Source: Myxococcus sp. (GTDB taxonomy: Bacteria; Myxococcota; Myxococcia; Myxococcales; Myxococcaceae). From it: a DNA stretch of 64,000 bases. Position numbers and translations under genes: made by a program. The DNA is taken from the NCBI GenBank assembly GCA_014879945.1, contig JACSRE010000188.1, forward strand, positions 1 through 64,000, written 5' to 3'. Below the pieces are notes generated by a model, which worked only from the letters and a program-made list of their open reading frames with translations, was not told the origin of the DNA and searched no databases. Below, piece by piece: positions 17,595-25,535 of this stretch (its first letter is position 1; each line of letters starts with the position of its first letter).

Positions 17595-17600
17595 ATGTTA
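17595..17600 (-). promoter_or_regulatory. possible start-proximal -10 element of the first ArsA-like gene
   Basis: TAACAT on the minus strand lies 9 bases before ATG 17585, with no Shine-Dalgarno between. It fits a leaderless start. No good -35 is seen. Confidence 0.35.
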
Positions 17601-17668
17601 ACGATCTCGCGGGCGCGTTGCGATCGTGATCGGGCCCCCGTACACACCTGCGCGGGAGGCGGAACGAA

Positions 17669-18538
17669 ATGGCCACGATGGCGGGCAAGCGGGTGTTGGT
17701 GACCGGGGCGACCTCGGGCGTCGGGCTCGAGACGGCGAGGGCGCTGGCGCGGGCGGGGGCCGAGGTGATCGTGGTCGGCCGCAACCCCGAGAAGACGAAG
17801 GCGGTGGTCGCCGACTTGAAGGCCACCACGGGCAACCACACCGTCTCGTTCCTGCTGGCCGATCTGTCGTCGATGGCGCAGGTGCGAAAGCTGGCGGCCG
17901 ACTTCCTGGCGCAGTTCGACCGCCTCGACGTGCTGGTGAACAACGCCGGGCTCGTCAACCCGACGCGAGAGGTCACCGCCGAGGGGTACGAGGTGACCTT
18001 CGCCACCAACCACCTCGCGTACTTCCTGCTCACGAACCTGCTGCTGCCTGCGCTCCAGAAGGCCGCGCCGTCGCGGGTGGTGTGCGTCTCCAGCGAGGCC
18101 CACCGCCAGGCGAAGCTCGACTTCGACGATCTGATGACCGAGCGATACAGCGCCTTCAAGGCGTACGGCCGCTCCAAGCTGGCCAACATCCTCTTCGTGC
18201 GCGAGCTCGCGAGGCGGCTGGCTGGCACCGGCGTCACCGCGAACGCCGTTCACCCGGGCGTGGTGGCGTCGAACTTCGTCGCGGGCAAGCCGGGCCTGTG
18301 GGGCGCGCTCGGCCGGATGATCGGCGTGTTCATGATCTCGAACGAAGAGGGCGCCAAGACGAGCGTCTACCTGGCCACCGCGAGCGAGGTGGAGGGCGTC
18401 ACCGGCAAGTACTTCGCCAAGGGCCGCGAGAAGACGCCCTCGAAGGCCGCGCAAGACGACGAGGCGGCCCGGCGGCTGTGGGAAGCCAGCGAGCAGCTCA
18501 CCGGGTGGAGCGCGTCCACCTCACAGGAGCGGCAGTAG
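17669..18538 (+). CDS. short-chain dehydrogenase/reductase (retinol-dehydrogenase-like)
   Basis: A 289-residue classical SDR. It has the NAD(P)-binding motif VTGATSGVGLE, NNAG in DVLVNNAGLV, the catalytic Ser in VVCVSSEAHRQ and the YxxxK pair in AYGRSKLAN, followed by VHPGVVASNF. The pattern is that of the retinol dehydrogenase/WW-oxidoreductase subgroup; substrate unknown. A GGGAGG lies 11 bases before ATG. Its 3' end overlaps the end of the second ArsA-like gene by 18 bases (convergent). Confidence 0.9.
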   Translation: MATMAGKRVLVTGATSGVGLETARALARAGAEVIVVGRNPEKTKAVVADLKATTGNHTVSFLLADLSSMAQVRKLAADFLAQFDRLDVLVNNAGLVNPTREVTAEGYEVTFATNHLAYFLLTNLLLPALQKAAPSRVVCVSSEAHRQAKLDFDDLMTERYSAFKAYGRSKLANILFVRELARRLAGTGVTANAVHPGVVASNFVAGKPGLWGALGRMIGVFMISNEEGAKTSVYLATASEVEGVTGKYFAKGREKTPSKAAQDDEAARRLWEASEQLTGWSASTSQERQ

Positions 18539-19429
18539 GTTCTTCGTCGCCACGCTGCCCGCGCCCTCGACCTCGGCCAGCACCACCGAGTCGGCGGGGG
18601 CGCGCTCCTTGAGCAGCTCGAGCGCGGACTCGGCGCGCTCGATGCGGCGCAGCTCCCGCGAGCCCAGCACCGGCGCGGTGCGTTCGCCCAGCAGCGTCAC
18701 CAGCGCCGCGTGCTCCACCGCCGAGAACGGGTTCTTCGGCACCCGGTTCACCACGATGGTCGTCACCGGCAGGCGGTGCTTGAGCAGGCCCTGCTGCAGC
18801 TCGAGCGCCTCGGTGATCGGCAGCGTCTCGGGCAGCGTCACCACGATGGTGCCGGTGATGCGCGGGTCGGTCAGCACCGCCAGGCCCTCTTCGGCGACGC
18901 GTCGAATGGGCCCCCCGGGGATCACCCGGATCAAGAACTCGGGGATCTGCGCGAGCGCGAGCGCGTGGCCCGTCGCCGGCGAGTCGAGCAGCACGATCTC
19001 GAAGGCGTGACCACCCGCAGGGTTGGGCCGACGCATCAGATCGAGCATGCGGTACATCACGCCCATGTCGCTGAACCCCGGCGCCGCCGAGAGGAACTTC
19101 TTGAGCGCCTGTGAGCGCATCGCGGTGTCGGCGAGCAGCTTGATGGGCAGGCTGTCTCGCAGGAAGCGGTGGTGCCCCGAGGTCGGCGTCACCAGGGCCA
19201 CCCAGAGGTTGGGCTGCATCAGCGCGGGCTCTTCGTCGGGCCTGGCGCACCCCAGCGCGAGCGCCAGCTGCGAGGGCGTGTCGGCCGAGGGCACGATCTC
19301 GGCGGCGAGCACCCGGCGGCCCTGGCTGGCGTAGTGCTGCGCGAGGGCAGCCGTCACCGTCGTCTTGCCGACGCCGCCCTTGCCCGTGACGATGATGAGG
19401 CGCCGTTGCGCCAGCCGCGACAGTGACAT
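18521..19429 (-). CDS. ArsA-family ATPase (second copy)
   Basis: A 302-residue SIMIBI ATPase with Walker A GKGGVGKTT (16-24) and the switch/Walker B segment FEIVLLDSPATGHALALAQ. It is shorter than the first copy and has a different switch I region (AAEIVPSADTPSQLAL), as expected of the non-identical partner in paired ArsA-like proteins. No membrane partner is adjacent. It is separated from the first copy by an SDR gene on the opposite strand, and its stop overlaps the end of that gene. Confidence 0.85.
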   Translation of the reverse strand: MSLSRLAQRRLIIVTGKGGVGKTTVTAALAQHYASQGRRVLAAEIVPSADTPSQLALALGCARPDEEPALMQPNLWVALVTPTSGHHRFLRDSLPIKLLADTAMRSQALKKFLSAAPGFSDMGVMYRMLDLMRRPNPAGGHAFEIVLLDSPATGHALALAQIPEFLIRVIPGGPIRRVAEEGLAVLTDPRITGTIVVTLPETLPITEALELQQGLLKHRLPVTTIVVNRVPKNPFSAVEHAALVTLLGERTAPVLGSRELRRIERAESALELLKERAPADSVVLAEVEGAGSVATKNLLPLL

Positions 19430-19509
19430 CGAGGCGCTCGTCTATTCGCAAGTGGTCGCAGGTGCCACGTGCATTGAACGACCGGCCCCGCTGTGGCAGC
19501 ACCTCGTGC

Positions 19510-20160
19510 ATGAACGTGCTGCTGTGTCGTCACGGCGAGACGCCGTGGAATCGTGAGGGGCGCTACCAGGGTCACACCGACATTCCCCTCGCCGAGAGCG
19601 GCGAAGGCCAGGCCCGCGCGCTGGGGCGACGGCTCGCCGAGGTGAAGGTCGATCGCGCCGTCGCCTCGCCGCTGGTGCGCGCCCGGAAGACCGCCGAGCT
19701 GATCCTCGGGAGCGCGCGCGCGTCGATGCTCACCTTCGACGACGGCCTCAAGGAGATCTCGCACGGCGGGTGGGAGGGCAAGCTGGTGACCGAGATCGCC
19801 GCCTCGCACCCCGAGCTGCTCGACGCGTGGAAGCACCGGCCGACCGCGAGCCTGCCGGCGGGGCCCGACGCCGAGTCGCTCCAGGTGGTGCTCGACCGCG
19901 CGTGGGTCGCGCTGGGCAAGGCGACCGCGGGCCTGGGCGCGAACGACACGGTGCTGGTGGTGGCGCACGACGCCGTCAACCGGGTGCTCCTGTGCCGCGT
20001 GCTGGGCCTGCCGCTCGAGCGCGTCTGGTCGTTCCGCCAGGCGCCAGCGACGCTCAACGTGCTGTCAGGCGAGACGCTCGAGGCGCTCCAGGTGGTGCGG
20101 CTCAACGACGCCGACCACGTCGCGCCGCTGTTTCAAGAAGCCGTTCACAAGGCCGTCTGA
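19510..20160 (+). CDS. histidine phosphatase (phosphoglycerate mutase-like), candidate phosphoserine phosphatase
   Basis: A 216-residue histidine phosphatase. RHGETPWN (R7, H8) gives the phospho-accepting histidine, and the second catalytic residues are E82 and H153 (VVAHDAVNRVL). The family covers cofactor-dependent phosphoglycerate mutases, alpha-ribazole phosphatase and metal-independent phosphoserine phosphatase. serC starts only 9 bases later on the same strand; this suggests the last step of serine synthesis, as for the histidine-type enzyme known from Hydrogenobacter. This is context-based inference. The ATG has no clear Shine-Dalgarno. Confidence 0.85.
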   Translation: MNVLLCRHGETPWNREGRYQGHTDIPLAESGEGQARALGRRLAEVKVDRAVASPLVRARKTAELILGSARASMLTFDDGLKEISHGGWEGKLVTEIAASHPELLDAWKHRPTASLPAGPDAESLQVVLDRAWVALGKATAGLGANDTVLVVAHDAVNRVLLCRVLGLPLERVWSFRQAPATLNVLSGETLEALQVVRLNDADHVAPLFQEAVHKAV

Positions 20161-20169
20161 GGGAGCCCC

Positions 20170-21258
20170 ATGCGCGTCATCAACTTCAACGCCGGCCCCG
20201 CCGGACTCCCCCTCGCGGCGCTCGAGCGCGCCCGCGACGAGCTGCTCGACTTTCAAGGCTCGGGCATGTCGATCATGGAGCACTCGCACCGCGGTAAGGA
20301 CTACGAGGCGGTGCACCACGAGGCGCAGGCGCTCCTCACCAGGCTGCTCGGCATTCCCGACACCCACACGGTGGTGTTCTCGACCGGCGGCGCCGCGATG
20401 CAGTTCGCGCTGGTGCCGACGAACTTCCTGAAGCCGGGCGCCGTCGCCGACTACGTGATCACCGGCGGCTGGGCCGAGAAGGCGCTCGATGAGGCGAAGC
20501 TGGTCGGGCAGGCCCGCGTCGCCGCGACGACGCGCAACGCCGATGGCACCTTCACCCGCGTGCCGACCCAGGCCGAGGTGCGGTTCGACGCCAGCGCGGC
20601 CTACGCGCACACCACCTCGAACAACACGCTCTTCGGCACCCAGTTTCACACCTTCCTCGACACCGGCGCGGTGCCGCACGTCTGCGACATGAGCTCCGAC
20701 TTCCTGTGGAGGCCGACCGACGTCTCGAAGTTCGACCTCATCTACGCCGGCGCCCAGAAGAACCTCGGGCCCTCGGGCGTGGTGGTGTTGGTGGCGAAGA
20801 AGGCGTTCCTCGAGAGCGCGCGCAAGGACATTCCGCGGGTGTTCCGGTACCAGACGCACGCCGAGGCCGACTCGCTCTACAACACGCCGCCGACGCTCGC
20901 GATCTACCTGGTGCGCAACGTGCTGGCGTGGATGGAGGGGCAGGGCGGGCTGCCGGCGATGGAGAAGCGCAACCGCGCGAAGGCCGACGCCCTCTACGGC
21001 TGCCTCGACGCGCTCAGCGGGTTCTACCGGGCGCCCGTCGAGAAGGCCTCGCGCTCGACCATGAATGTGGTCTTCCGCCTCCCGTCCGACGAGCTCGACG
21101 CGCAGTTCGTCGCCGACGCGAAGAAGGCCGGCATGGTGGGGCTCAAGGGCCACCGCTTGACCGGCGGTATTCGTGCGTCGACGTACAACGCGGTGTCAGA
21201 GGCCGACGTGAACGCTTTGGTGGACTTCATGAAGTCGTTCGCGAAGGCAAAGGGTTAA
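20170..21258 (+). CDS. serC: phosphoserine aminotransferase
   Basis: A 362-residue PLP enzyme converting 3-phosphohydroxypyruvate and glutamate to phosphoserine. [10 protein letters not shown] near the start, [12 protein letters not shown], the cofactor-binding [13 protein letters not shown] and the Schiff-base lysine K197 in [13 protein letters not shown] are diagnostic. The C-terminal [17 protein letters not shown] binds substrate phosphate. It has a GGGAG ribosome-binding site and is probably co-transcribed with the preceding histidine phosphatase gene. Length is typical of the family. Confidence 0.97.
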   Translation: MRVINFNAGPAGLPLAALERARDELLDFQGSGMSIMEHSHRGKDYEAVHHEAQALLTRLLGIPDTHTVVFSTGGAAMQFALVPTNFLKPGAVADYVITGGWAEKALDEAKLVGQARVAATTRNADGTFTRVPTQAEVRFDASAAYAHTTSNNTLFGTQFHTFLDTGAVPHVCDMSSDFLWRPTDVSKFDLIYAGAQKNLGPSGVVVLVAKKAFLESARKDIPRVFRYQTHAEADSLYNTPPTLAIYLVRNVLAWMEGQGGLPAMEKRNRAKADALYGCLDALSGFYRAPVEKASRSTMNVVFRLPSDELDAQFVADAKKAGMVGLKGHRLTGGIRASTYNAVSEADVNALVDFMKSFAKAKG

Positions 21259-21295
21259 GAAGGCTCTTCAACGCAGGCTCTTCAAAGGAGACGTC

Positions 21296-21838
21296 ATGAA
21301 GCGATTGATCCTGGTGTCCGGTCTCATCGGGCTGACGGCGATGGCGGGTGAGCTCAAAGGCGTGAAGATGCCCGACGAAGTCACGGTGGACGGCAAGACG
21401 CTCAAGCTCAACGGCATGGGCCTGCGCGTGAAGTTCATCATCAGCGTCTACGTGGCCGGGCTGTACGTCGAGAACCCCACGAAGGACCCCGCGGCGATCC
21501 TCAAGGCCGACGAGGCGCGCCGGGTCGATCTCAGGATGCTCCGCGACCTCGACGCGAAGGCGACCGTCGACGCGATTCGCGCCGGCTTCGACGCGAACTC
21601 CAAGGCGCAGATGGGCGCGCTCAAGGAGCGGCTCGACACCTTCTGCGGGCAGATTCCCGACCTCAAGGACGGCCAGGTGCTGACCATCACCTACGTCCCG
21701 GGCAAGGGCACCTCGATCGTCGGCGCCGGCGCCGCGACCGTCATCCCCGGCAAGGACTTCGCCGACGCCCTCTTCGCGGTGTGGCTGGGCAAGTCTCCCG
21801 CCGACGAGGGCCTCAAGAAGGGCATGCTGGGCACGTAA
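21296..21838 (+). CDS. secreted chalcone isomerase-like protein
   Basis: A 180-residue protein with a signal peptide (MKRLILVSGLIGLTAMA, cleavage near residue 17). The core LNGMGLRVKFIISVYVAGLYV is the hallmark of the bacterial chalcone-isomerase-like family (PF16036), and the C-terminal FADALFAVWLGKSPADEGLKKGMLG also matches. Bacterial members lack proven isomerase activity and are thought to bind fatty acids or act in the periplasm. Strong AAGGAG ribosome-binding site. Confidence 0.87.
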   Translation: MKRLILVSGLIGLTAMAGELKGVKMPDEVTVDGKTLKLNGMGLRVKFIISVYVAGLYVENPTKDPAAILKADEARRVDLRMLRDLDAKATVDAIRAGFDANSKAQMGALKERLDTFCGQIPDLKDGQVLTITYVPGKGTSIVGAGAATVIPGKDFADALFAVWLGKSPADEGLKKGMLGT

Positions 21839-21864
21839 TTGTCTGAAATGCCGGGTGTCTCGAG

Positions 21865-21896
21865 CGCCGTGTGTCGATCTCAGATCGGCCACGGCG
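21865..21896 (+). terminator. terminator-like hairpin
   Basis: Outer arms 21865-21871 (CGCCGTG) and 21890-21896 pair, and an inner stem CGATC/GATCG (21875-21879, 21883-21887) continues it with small bulges. It lies 26 bases after the chalcone-isomerase-like stop. The tail TTCGTGCGTT is poor in T, so termination may be partial. Confidence 0.45.
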
Positions 21897-21942
21897 TTCG
21901 TGCGTTGAAGGGCTCACACCCCTTCCGCAGGAGTCACACCCC

Positions 21943-23061
21943 ATGAAGCGAACTGCACTGCTGGCCGCGTTCTGCGCCGCGCTGATGGCGGCGCCCGGCC
22001 TGGCCGCCGAAGACTCGAAGGCCGACCCGAAGATCCAGATCGCGATCCTCATCGACACCTCGAGCTCGATGGACGGCCTCATCAACCAGACCCGCGAGCA
22101 GCTGTGGAAGATCGTGAACACCTTCGCGACGGCGAAGCGTGACGGCAAGCGCGCGCGGCTCGAGCTGGCGCTCTACCAGTACGGCAACGACAGCCTGAAG
22201 GCCGACAACCACTACGTGAAGAAGATGTCGGATCTCACGGCCAACCTCGACAAGGTCTCGGAGCAGCTGTTCGCGCTGCGCACCAACGGCGGCGAGGAGT
22301 ACTGCGGCGCCGTCATTCAGCACGCCATGAAGGAGCTCGAGTGGAGCGGCAACCCCGCCGACCTGAAGCTCATCTACATCGCCGGCAACGAGCCCTTCGA
22401 TCAGGGCCCCATCGGGTACCGCGAGGTGGTCAAGGCGGCCATCGCCCGGGGCATCGTGGTGAACACCATTCACGCCGGCGACCAGGCCACCGGGGTCGCG
22501 CAGCACTGGCAAGACGCGGCGAAGCTCGCTGACGGCGCGTTCCTCACCATCGACCAGAACCGGGCCATCGTGCGCGTCGACGCGCCGCAGGACGCCGAGC
22601 TCGCGAAGCTGAACGAGGCGCTGAACAAGACGTACCTCGGCTACGGCCCACAGGGCGGTGAGGCGGTGGCCCGTCAGGCCGTGCAGGACAAGAACGCCAG
22701 CGGCATGTCGGCCGGCTCGCTCGCCACCCGCGCCGCGGCGAAGGCCTCGGCCGCCTACAACAACGCCGAGTGGGACCTGGTTGACGCGAAGAAAGAGGGC
22801 AAGAAGGTGGCTGATCTGCCCGCCGCTGCCCTGCCCGCGCCGATGCAGGCGATGAAGCCGGCCGAGCGCGAGGCCTTCGTCGAAGAGAAGTCGAAGGAGC
22901 GGGCCGAGCTGCAGGCGAAGATCGCGAAGCTGGCGAAGGATCGCGACGCGTTCGTCGCCGCCGAGACGAAGAAGAAGGCCTCGGCCGGCGGCAAGGCGAT
23001 GGATGAGGCGGTGATCGAGTCGGCCCGCGCCAAGGCCGAGGCCGCCCACTACGAGTTCTGA
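21943..23061 (+). CDS. secreted vWA-domain protein
   Basis: A 372-residue exported protein. The signal peptide is about residues 1-21 (ending PGLAAED). The von Willebrand A domain runs about 28-215 and has the MIDAS start IAILIDTSSSMDGL (DxSxS), with TNGGEEYCG and GNEPFDQG in place of the usual later metal ligands. The C-terminal 150 residues are helical and Lys/Ala/Glu-rich, probably a coiled coil. ATG 21943 follows GCAGGAG; a longer frame from 21871 lacks a signal peptide and includes the hairpin. Likely a periplasmic metal-dependent adhesion or scaffold protein. Confidence 0.82.
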   Translation: MKRTALLAAFCAALMAAPGLAAEDSKADPKIQIAILIDTSSSMDGLINQTREQLWKIVNTFATAKRDGKRARLELALYQYGNDSLKADNHYVKKMSDLTANLDKVSEQLFALRTNGGEEYCGAVIQHAMKELEWSGNPADLKLIYIAGNEPFDQGPIGYREVVKAAIARGIVVNTIHAGDQATGVAQHWQDAAKLADGAFLTIDQNRAIVRVDAPQDAELAKLNEALNKTYLGYGPQGGEAVARQAVQDKNASGMSAGSLATRAAAKASAAYNNAEWDLVDAKKEGKKVADLPAAALPAPMQAMKPAEREAFVEEKSKERAELQAKIAKLAKDRDAFVAAETKKKASAGGKAMDEAVIESARAKAEAAHYEF

Positions 23062-23082
23062 GACGCGTGAGCCCGAGCGTTG

Positions 23083-23113
23083 AGGGGACTCCGGCCAGGC
23101 GCTGGGGTCCCCT
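23083..23113 (+). terminator. terminator-like hairpin
   Basis: Arms 23083-23092 (AGGGGACTCC) and 23104-23113 pair over 10 bp with one wobble and an 11-base loop. It lies 21 bases after the vWA gene. The downstream tail (TCGCGTTT) is weakly T-rich. Confidence 0.5.
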
Positions 23114-23137
23114 TCGCGTTTGCGGTAGAGCAGCCCC

Positions 23138-24169
23138 GTGCCGTCGTTGCTGGGTCCGCCCCGTCAGTCCCCTCGAGAGCCATGGCGCTGGGCGCTCCTG
23201 CCCCTGTCTTTGGCAGGGCACGGAGTGGGCGCGGCCCTGCTGGTGGCGCTGACCTCGCTGACCGCGGCGCCCCGGCCGCCCAAACCGCCCGAGCGCCGGC
23301 CCGTCACCATGCGGCGGCTCGACTCGCGGCAGTGGGCCGCCAACCGCGGTGCGCGCGCGGCGCCCAGGCCCGAGCGCCCGGCGCCGCCTGACCCCCAGGG
23401 GCAGGTGGTCGACGTCGCGCCCGGCAACGATCGCGCTCCGGTCGAGTCGAAGTACGTGGCCGAGACCAACAACCAGGTGAAGAACGAGACCCGCGCGCGC
23501 GAGCAGAGCCGCACCTGGAGCCGCGCGACGCCCCGCACCCAGGAGAACCCCGAGCTGCAGCCCTCGGCGAAGGGCGCCGTCGCCGAGTCGAGCGCGCCCC
23601 CGGCCTCGGCCGTCAGCCTCACCCAGAGCCTGCTGGGGCGCCGCACGCTCCCCAGCCTGCTCCCCGAGCTCTCCAGCGGCACGGGGTCCTCCGAGCCCTC
23701 GACCGAGCCCGTCGGCACCGAGTCGGGCAGCGAGGCGTCGGGCTCCGACACCACCGAAGGCGGCGGCGCGCCCAACGACGCGCTCGACGTGCCCGAGGGG
23801 GACGGCACCTTCCTCAACACCCGGGAGTGGAAGTACGCCGCGTTCTTCAACCGGGTGAAGCAGGCGGTCAGCGCCAAGTGGGATCCGAACGGCCGGCTCC
23901 GCCGCCGCAACGAGGGCCTCGGCAGCGCGACCCGCATCACCGTGATGCACGTGTCGCTGCGCCCCGATGGCAGCCTGGCCGATCTCTACGTCGGGCAGAG
24001 CAGCGGGGTCGACGTGCTCGACGCCGAGGCGATGAGCGCCTTCGAGAAGGCCGCGCCGTTCGGGAACCCGCCGGCCGGGCTGGTGAAGGACGGCTTCGTG
24101 CGGTTCACCTTCGGCTTCCACGTCACGAACGAAGGGCTGGCGGCGCCCTCGCCGTTCAGGTTCCGCTGA
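23138..24169 (+). CDS. TonB-like energy transducer family protein
   Basis: A 343-residue protein starting at GTG, with one N-terminal membrane span (ALLPLSLAGHGVGAALLVAL, about 19-38). A long Pro/Ser/Glu-rich periplasmic linker follows (about 45-225). The C-terminal TonB-type domain (about 228-335) has FNRVKQAVSAKWDP, ITVMHVSLRPDGSLADLYV and LDAEAMSAFEKAAPFGNPP. No exbB/exbD lies nearby. Myxobacteria have many such TonB-like paralogues. It has no Shine-Dalgarno; a TAGAG-type element is 6 bases upstream. The gene end overlaps the convergent JAMM-motif gene by 14 bases. Confidence 0.82.
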   Translation: MPSLLGPPRQSPREPWRWALLPLSLAGHGVGAALLVALTSLTAAPRPPKPPERRPVTMRRLDSRQWAANRGARAAPRPERPAPPDPQGQVVDVAPGNDRAPVESKYVAETNNQVKNETRAREQSRTWSRATPRTQENPELQPSAKGAVAESSAPPASAVSLTQSLLGRRTLPSLLPELSSGTGSSEPSTEPVGTESGSEASGSDTTEGGGAPNDALDVPEGDGTFLNTREWKYAAFFNRVKQAVSAKWDPNGRLRRRNEGLGSATRITVMHVSLRPDGSLADLYVGQSSGVDVLDAEAMSAFEKAAPFGNPPAGLVKDGFVRFTFGFHVTNEGLAAPSPFRFR

Positions 24170-24515
24170 GGGGCATTCCCGAGGCCAGCCGCAGCACCGT
24201 CGCCCACCACGGCAGCGCCGCGGCCGTCTCGTCCTTCCCCGCGCGCCGCACCAGCAGGCCCTTCGGCGACAGCACCGCCCACGCGAGCTGCTTGCCCAGC
24301 GCGGGCTCGACCGCCGCCATGGTTGACTCGTCTTCGTCGCTGAACGCGTGGGGCCCCAGGGGGTGGCTGTGCACCACCAGCTCGAGCTCGTCGCGGTGCC
24401 TCCACAGCGCCTCCCAACGCGCGCGCGAGTCGGGCAGAGCCAGGGCCGTCTCGCCGGCGTCGCTCCACACGATCGCGTCGCCGCGGCCGATCAACAGGAA
24501 GACCTCTCGGCTCAT
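24156..24515 (-). CDS. JAMM/MPN-motif protein (putative metallo-isopeptidase)
   Basis: A 119-residue protein with the zinc motif HxHx7SxxD (H49, H51, S59, D62 in HSHPLGPHAFSDED), as in JAB1/MPN+ isopeptidases and their prokaryotic relatives. A glutamate near the N-terminus (E4 in REVFLLIG) could complete the active site, though the spacing is short. Relatives cut isopeptide bonds to ubiquitin-like proteins or release cysteine from carrier proteins; no ubiquitin-like, E1 or E2 gene is seen here. The ATG overlaps the stop of the upstream gene (ATGA), so it is coupled to a coiled-coil protein and a vWA protein. Substrate unknown. Confidence 0.75.
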   Translation of the reverse strand: MSREVFLLIGRGDAIVWSDAGETALALPDSRARWEALWRHRDELELVVHSHPLGPHAFSDEDESTMAAVEPALGKQLAWAVLSPKGLLVRRAGKDETAAALPWWATVLRLASGMPLSGT

Positions 24516-25531
24516 GGCCACCTCAAGATCACCAGCGCGCCCGTCTCCATCGCCTCGTGGATCACGCCGATCAACGACTCGAGCGTGACCAGATCGTCTC
24601 GCGGCGGGTGGCCCAGGCAGATGCCCGAGTCGATCACCTGCAGCGTGGCGCCGTCGACGATCGAGATGAAGCGCTCGCCCTGGTAGCGGAACACCACCTC
24701 GAGCTGATCGCCGCGCAGCCGACGCAGCGTCTCGAGCTGGGCGCCGGCGGCGGCCAGGGCCTCTTCGGCGCGCTCCTCGATGGGCGCCTGGGGCCGGTTG
24801 CGTCGCCCCATGGCGTGCACGGCGCCGATCGCCTGCCGTTCGCGGAGCGCGTCGACCTGCGCGGCGACGTCGGCCGCGAGCAGCGCCTGCTGGCGGCGGC
24901 GGGCGAGCTCGTCCAGCTCCCGTCGCGCCAGCGCGCGCTCCGCCTCGAGCGCGCGGAGCACCTCGCGCGCCCTCTCGACGCCGCCCTCGGCGATCGGCCC
25001 CAGCGCCAGCCGCACCTCATGTGGCGCGAAGCGCACGTTCACCTCTCGGGCGACGCGCTCGAGCAGCGCCAGGCCGTACGCGGCGCGCAACGGCGCCGGC
25101 ACCCCCTTCACCGCCTGCAACGACCTGCGGTCACCGAGCGCCTCACGCGCCGCGCCCTCGGCTTCGGTCTCGAACTCCAGCCCCTCGAACAACAAGACGG
25201 TCGGGCTCCAGCGCCGCGCGACGATGGGGCTGAAGGCGGGCGGCTCCTCCTCAGGCAGCAGCTGCACCGGCTCCAGCGCGCCGCCCTCGCGGAAGAGCCG
25301 GTCGCCGCGCAGCCACCCGCGCACCTTCGGCAGCGCCTCGAGCGAAGGGGCGTCGGCCGGCGCCTGCACCCGCGCCCTTCGGCCCATCACCTCGAAGCGA
25401 AACCAGCCCGGCTTCTCGGGGGCGTCGCCGTCGAGCCGAAGCCGGCGGTCCTTCGCGTCGACCTCACGCCCGCCGAGCCAGGGCAGGGTGAGCGTCTCGG
25501 TCTTCGCGAGGAACCGCCGGTAGTCGACCAT
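24512..25531 (-). CDS. uncharacterised coiled-coil protein of the vWA-JAMM operon
   Basis: A 339-residue protein of unknown family. The N-terminal 150 residues look beta-rich (for example LTLPWLGGREVDAKDRRLRL). About 190-285 is a long coiled coil rich in Arg/Glu/Ala/Leu, and the C-terminal 55 residues form strands LEVVFRYQGERFISIVDG and TLQVIDSGICLGHPP. No catalytic motif, signal peptide or membrane span. It lies 4 bases after the vWA gene and overlaps the JAMM gene, so the three products are probably made together and may form a complex. Confidence 0.65.
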   Translation of the reverse strand: MVDYRRFLAKTETLTLPWLGGREVDAKDRRLRLDGDAPEKPGWFRFEVMGRRARVQAPADAPSLEALPKVRGWLRGDRLFREGGALEPVQLLPEEEPPAFSPIVARRWSPTVLLFEGLEFETEAEGAAREALGDRRSLQAVKGVPAPLRAAYGLALLERVAREVNVRFAPHEVRLALGPIAEGGVERAREVLRALEAERALARRELDELARRRQQALLAADVAAQVDALRERQAIGAVHAMGRRNRPQAPIEERAEEALAAAGAQLETLRRLRGDQLEVVFRYQGERFISIVDGATLQVIDSGICLGHPPRDDLVTLESLIGVIHEAMETGALVILRWP

Positions 25532-25535
25532 GGGG

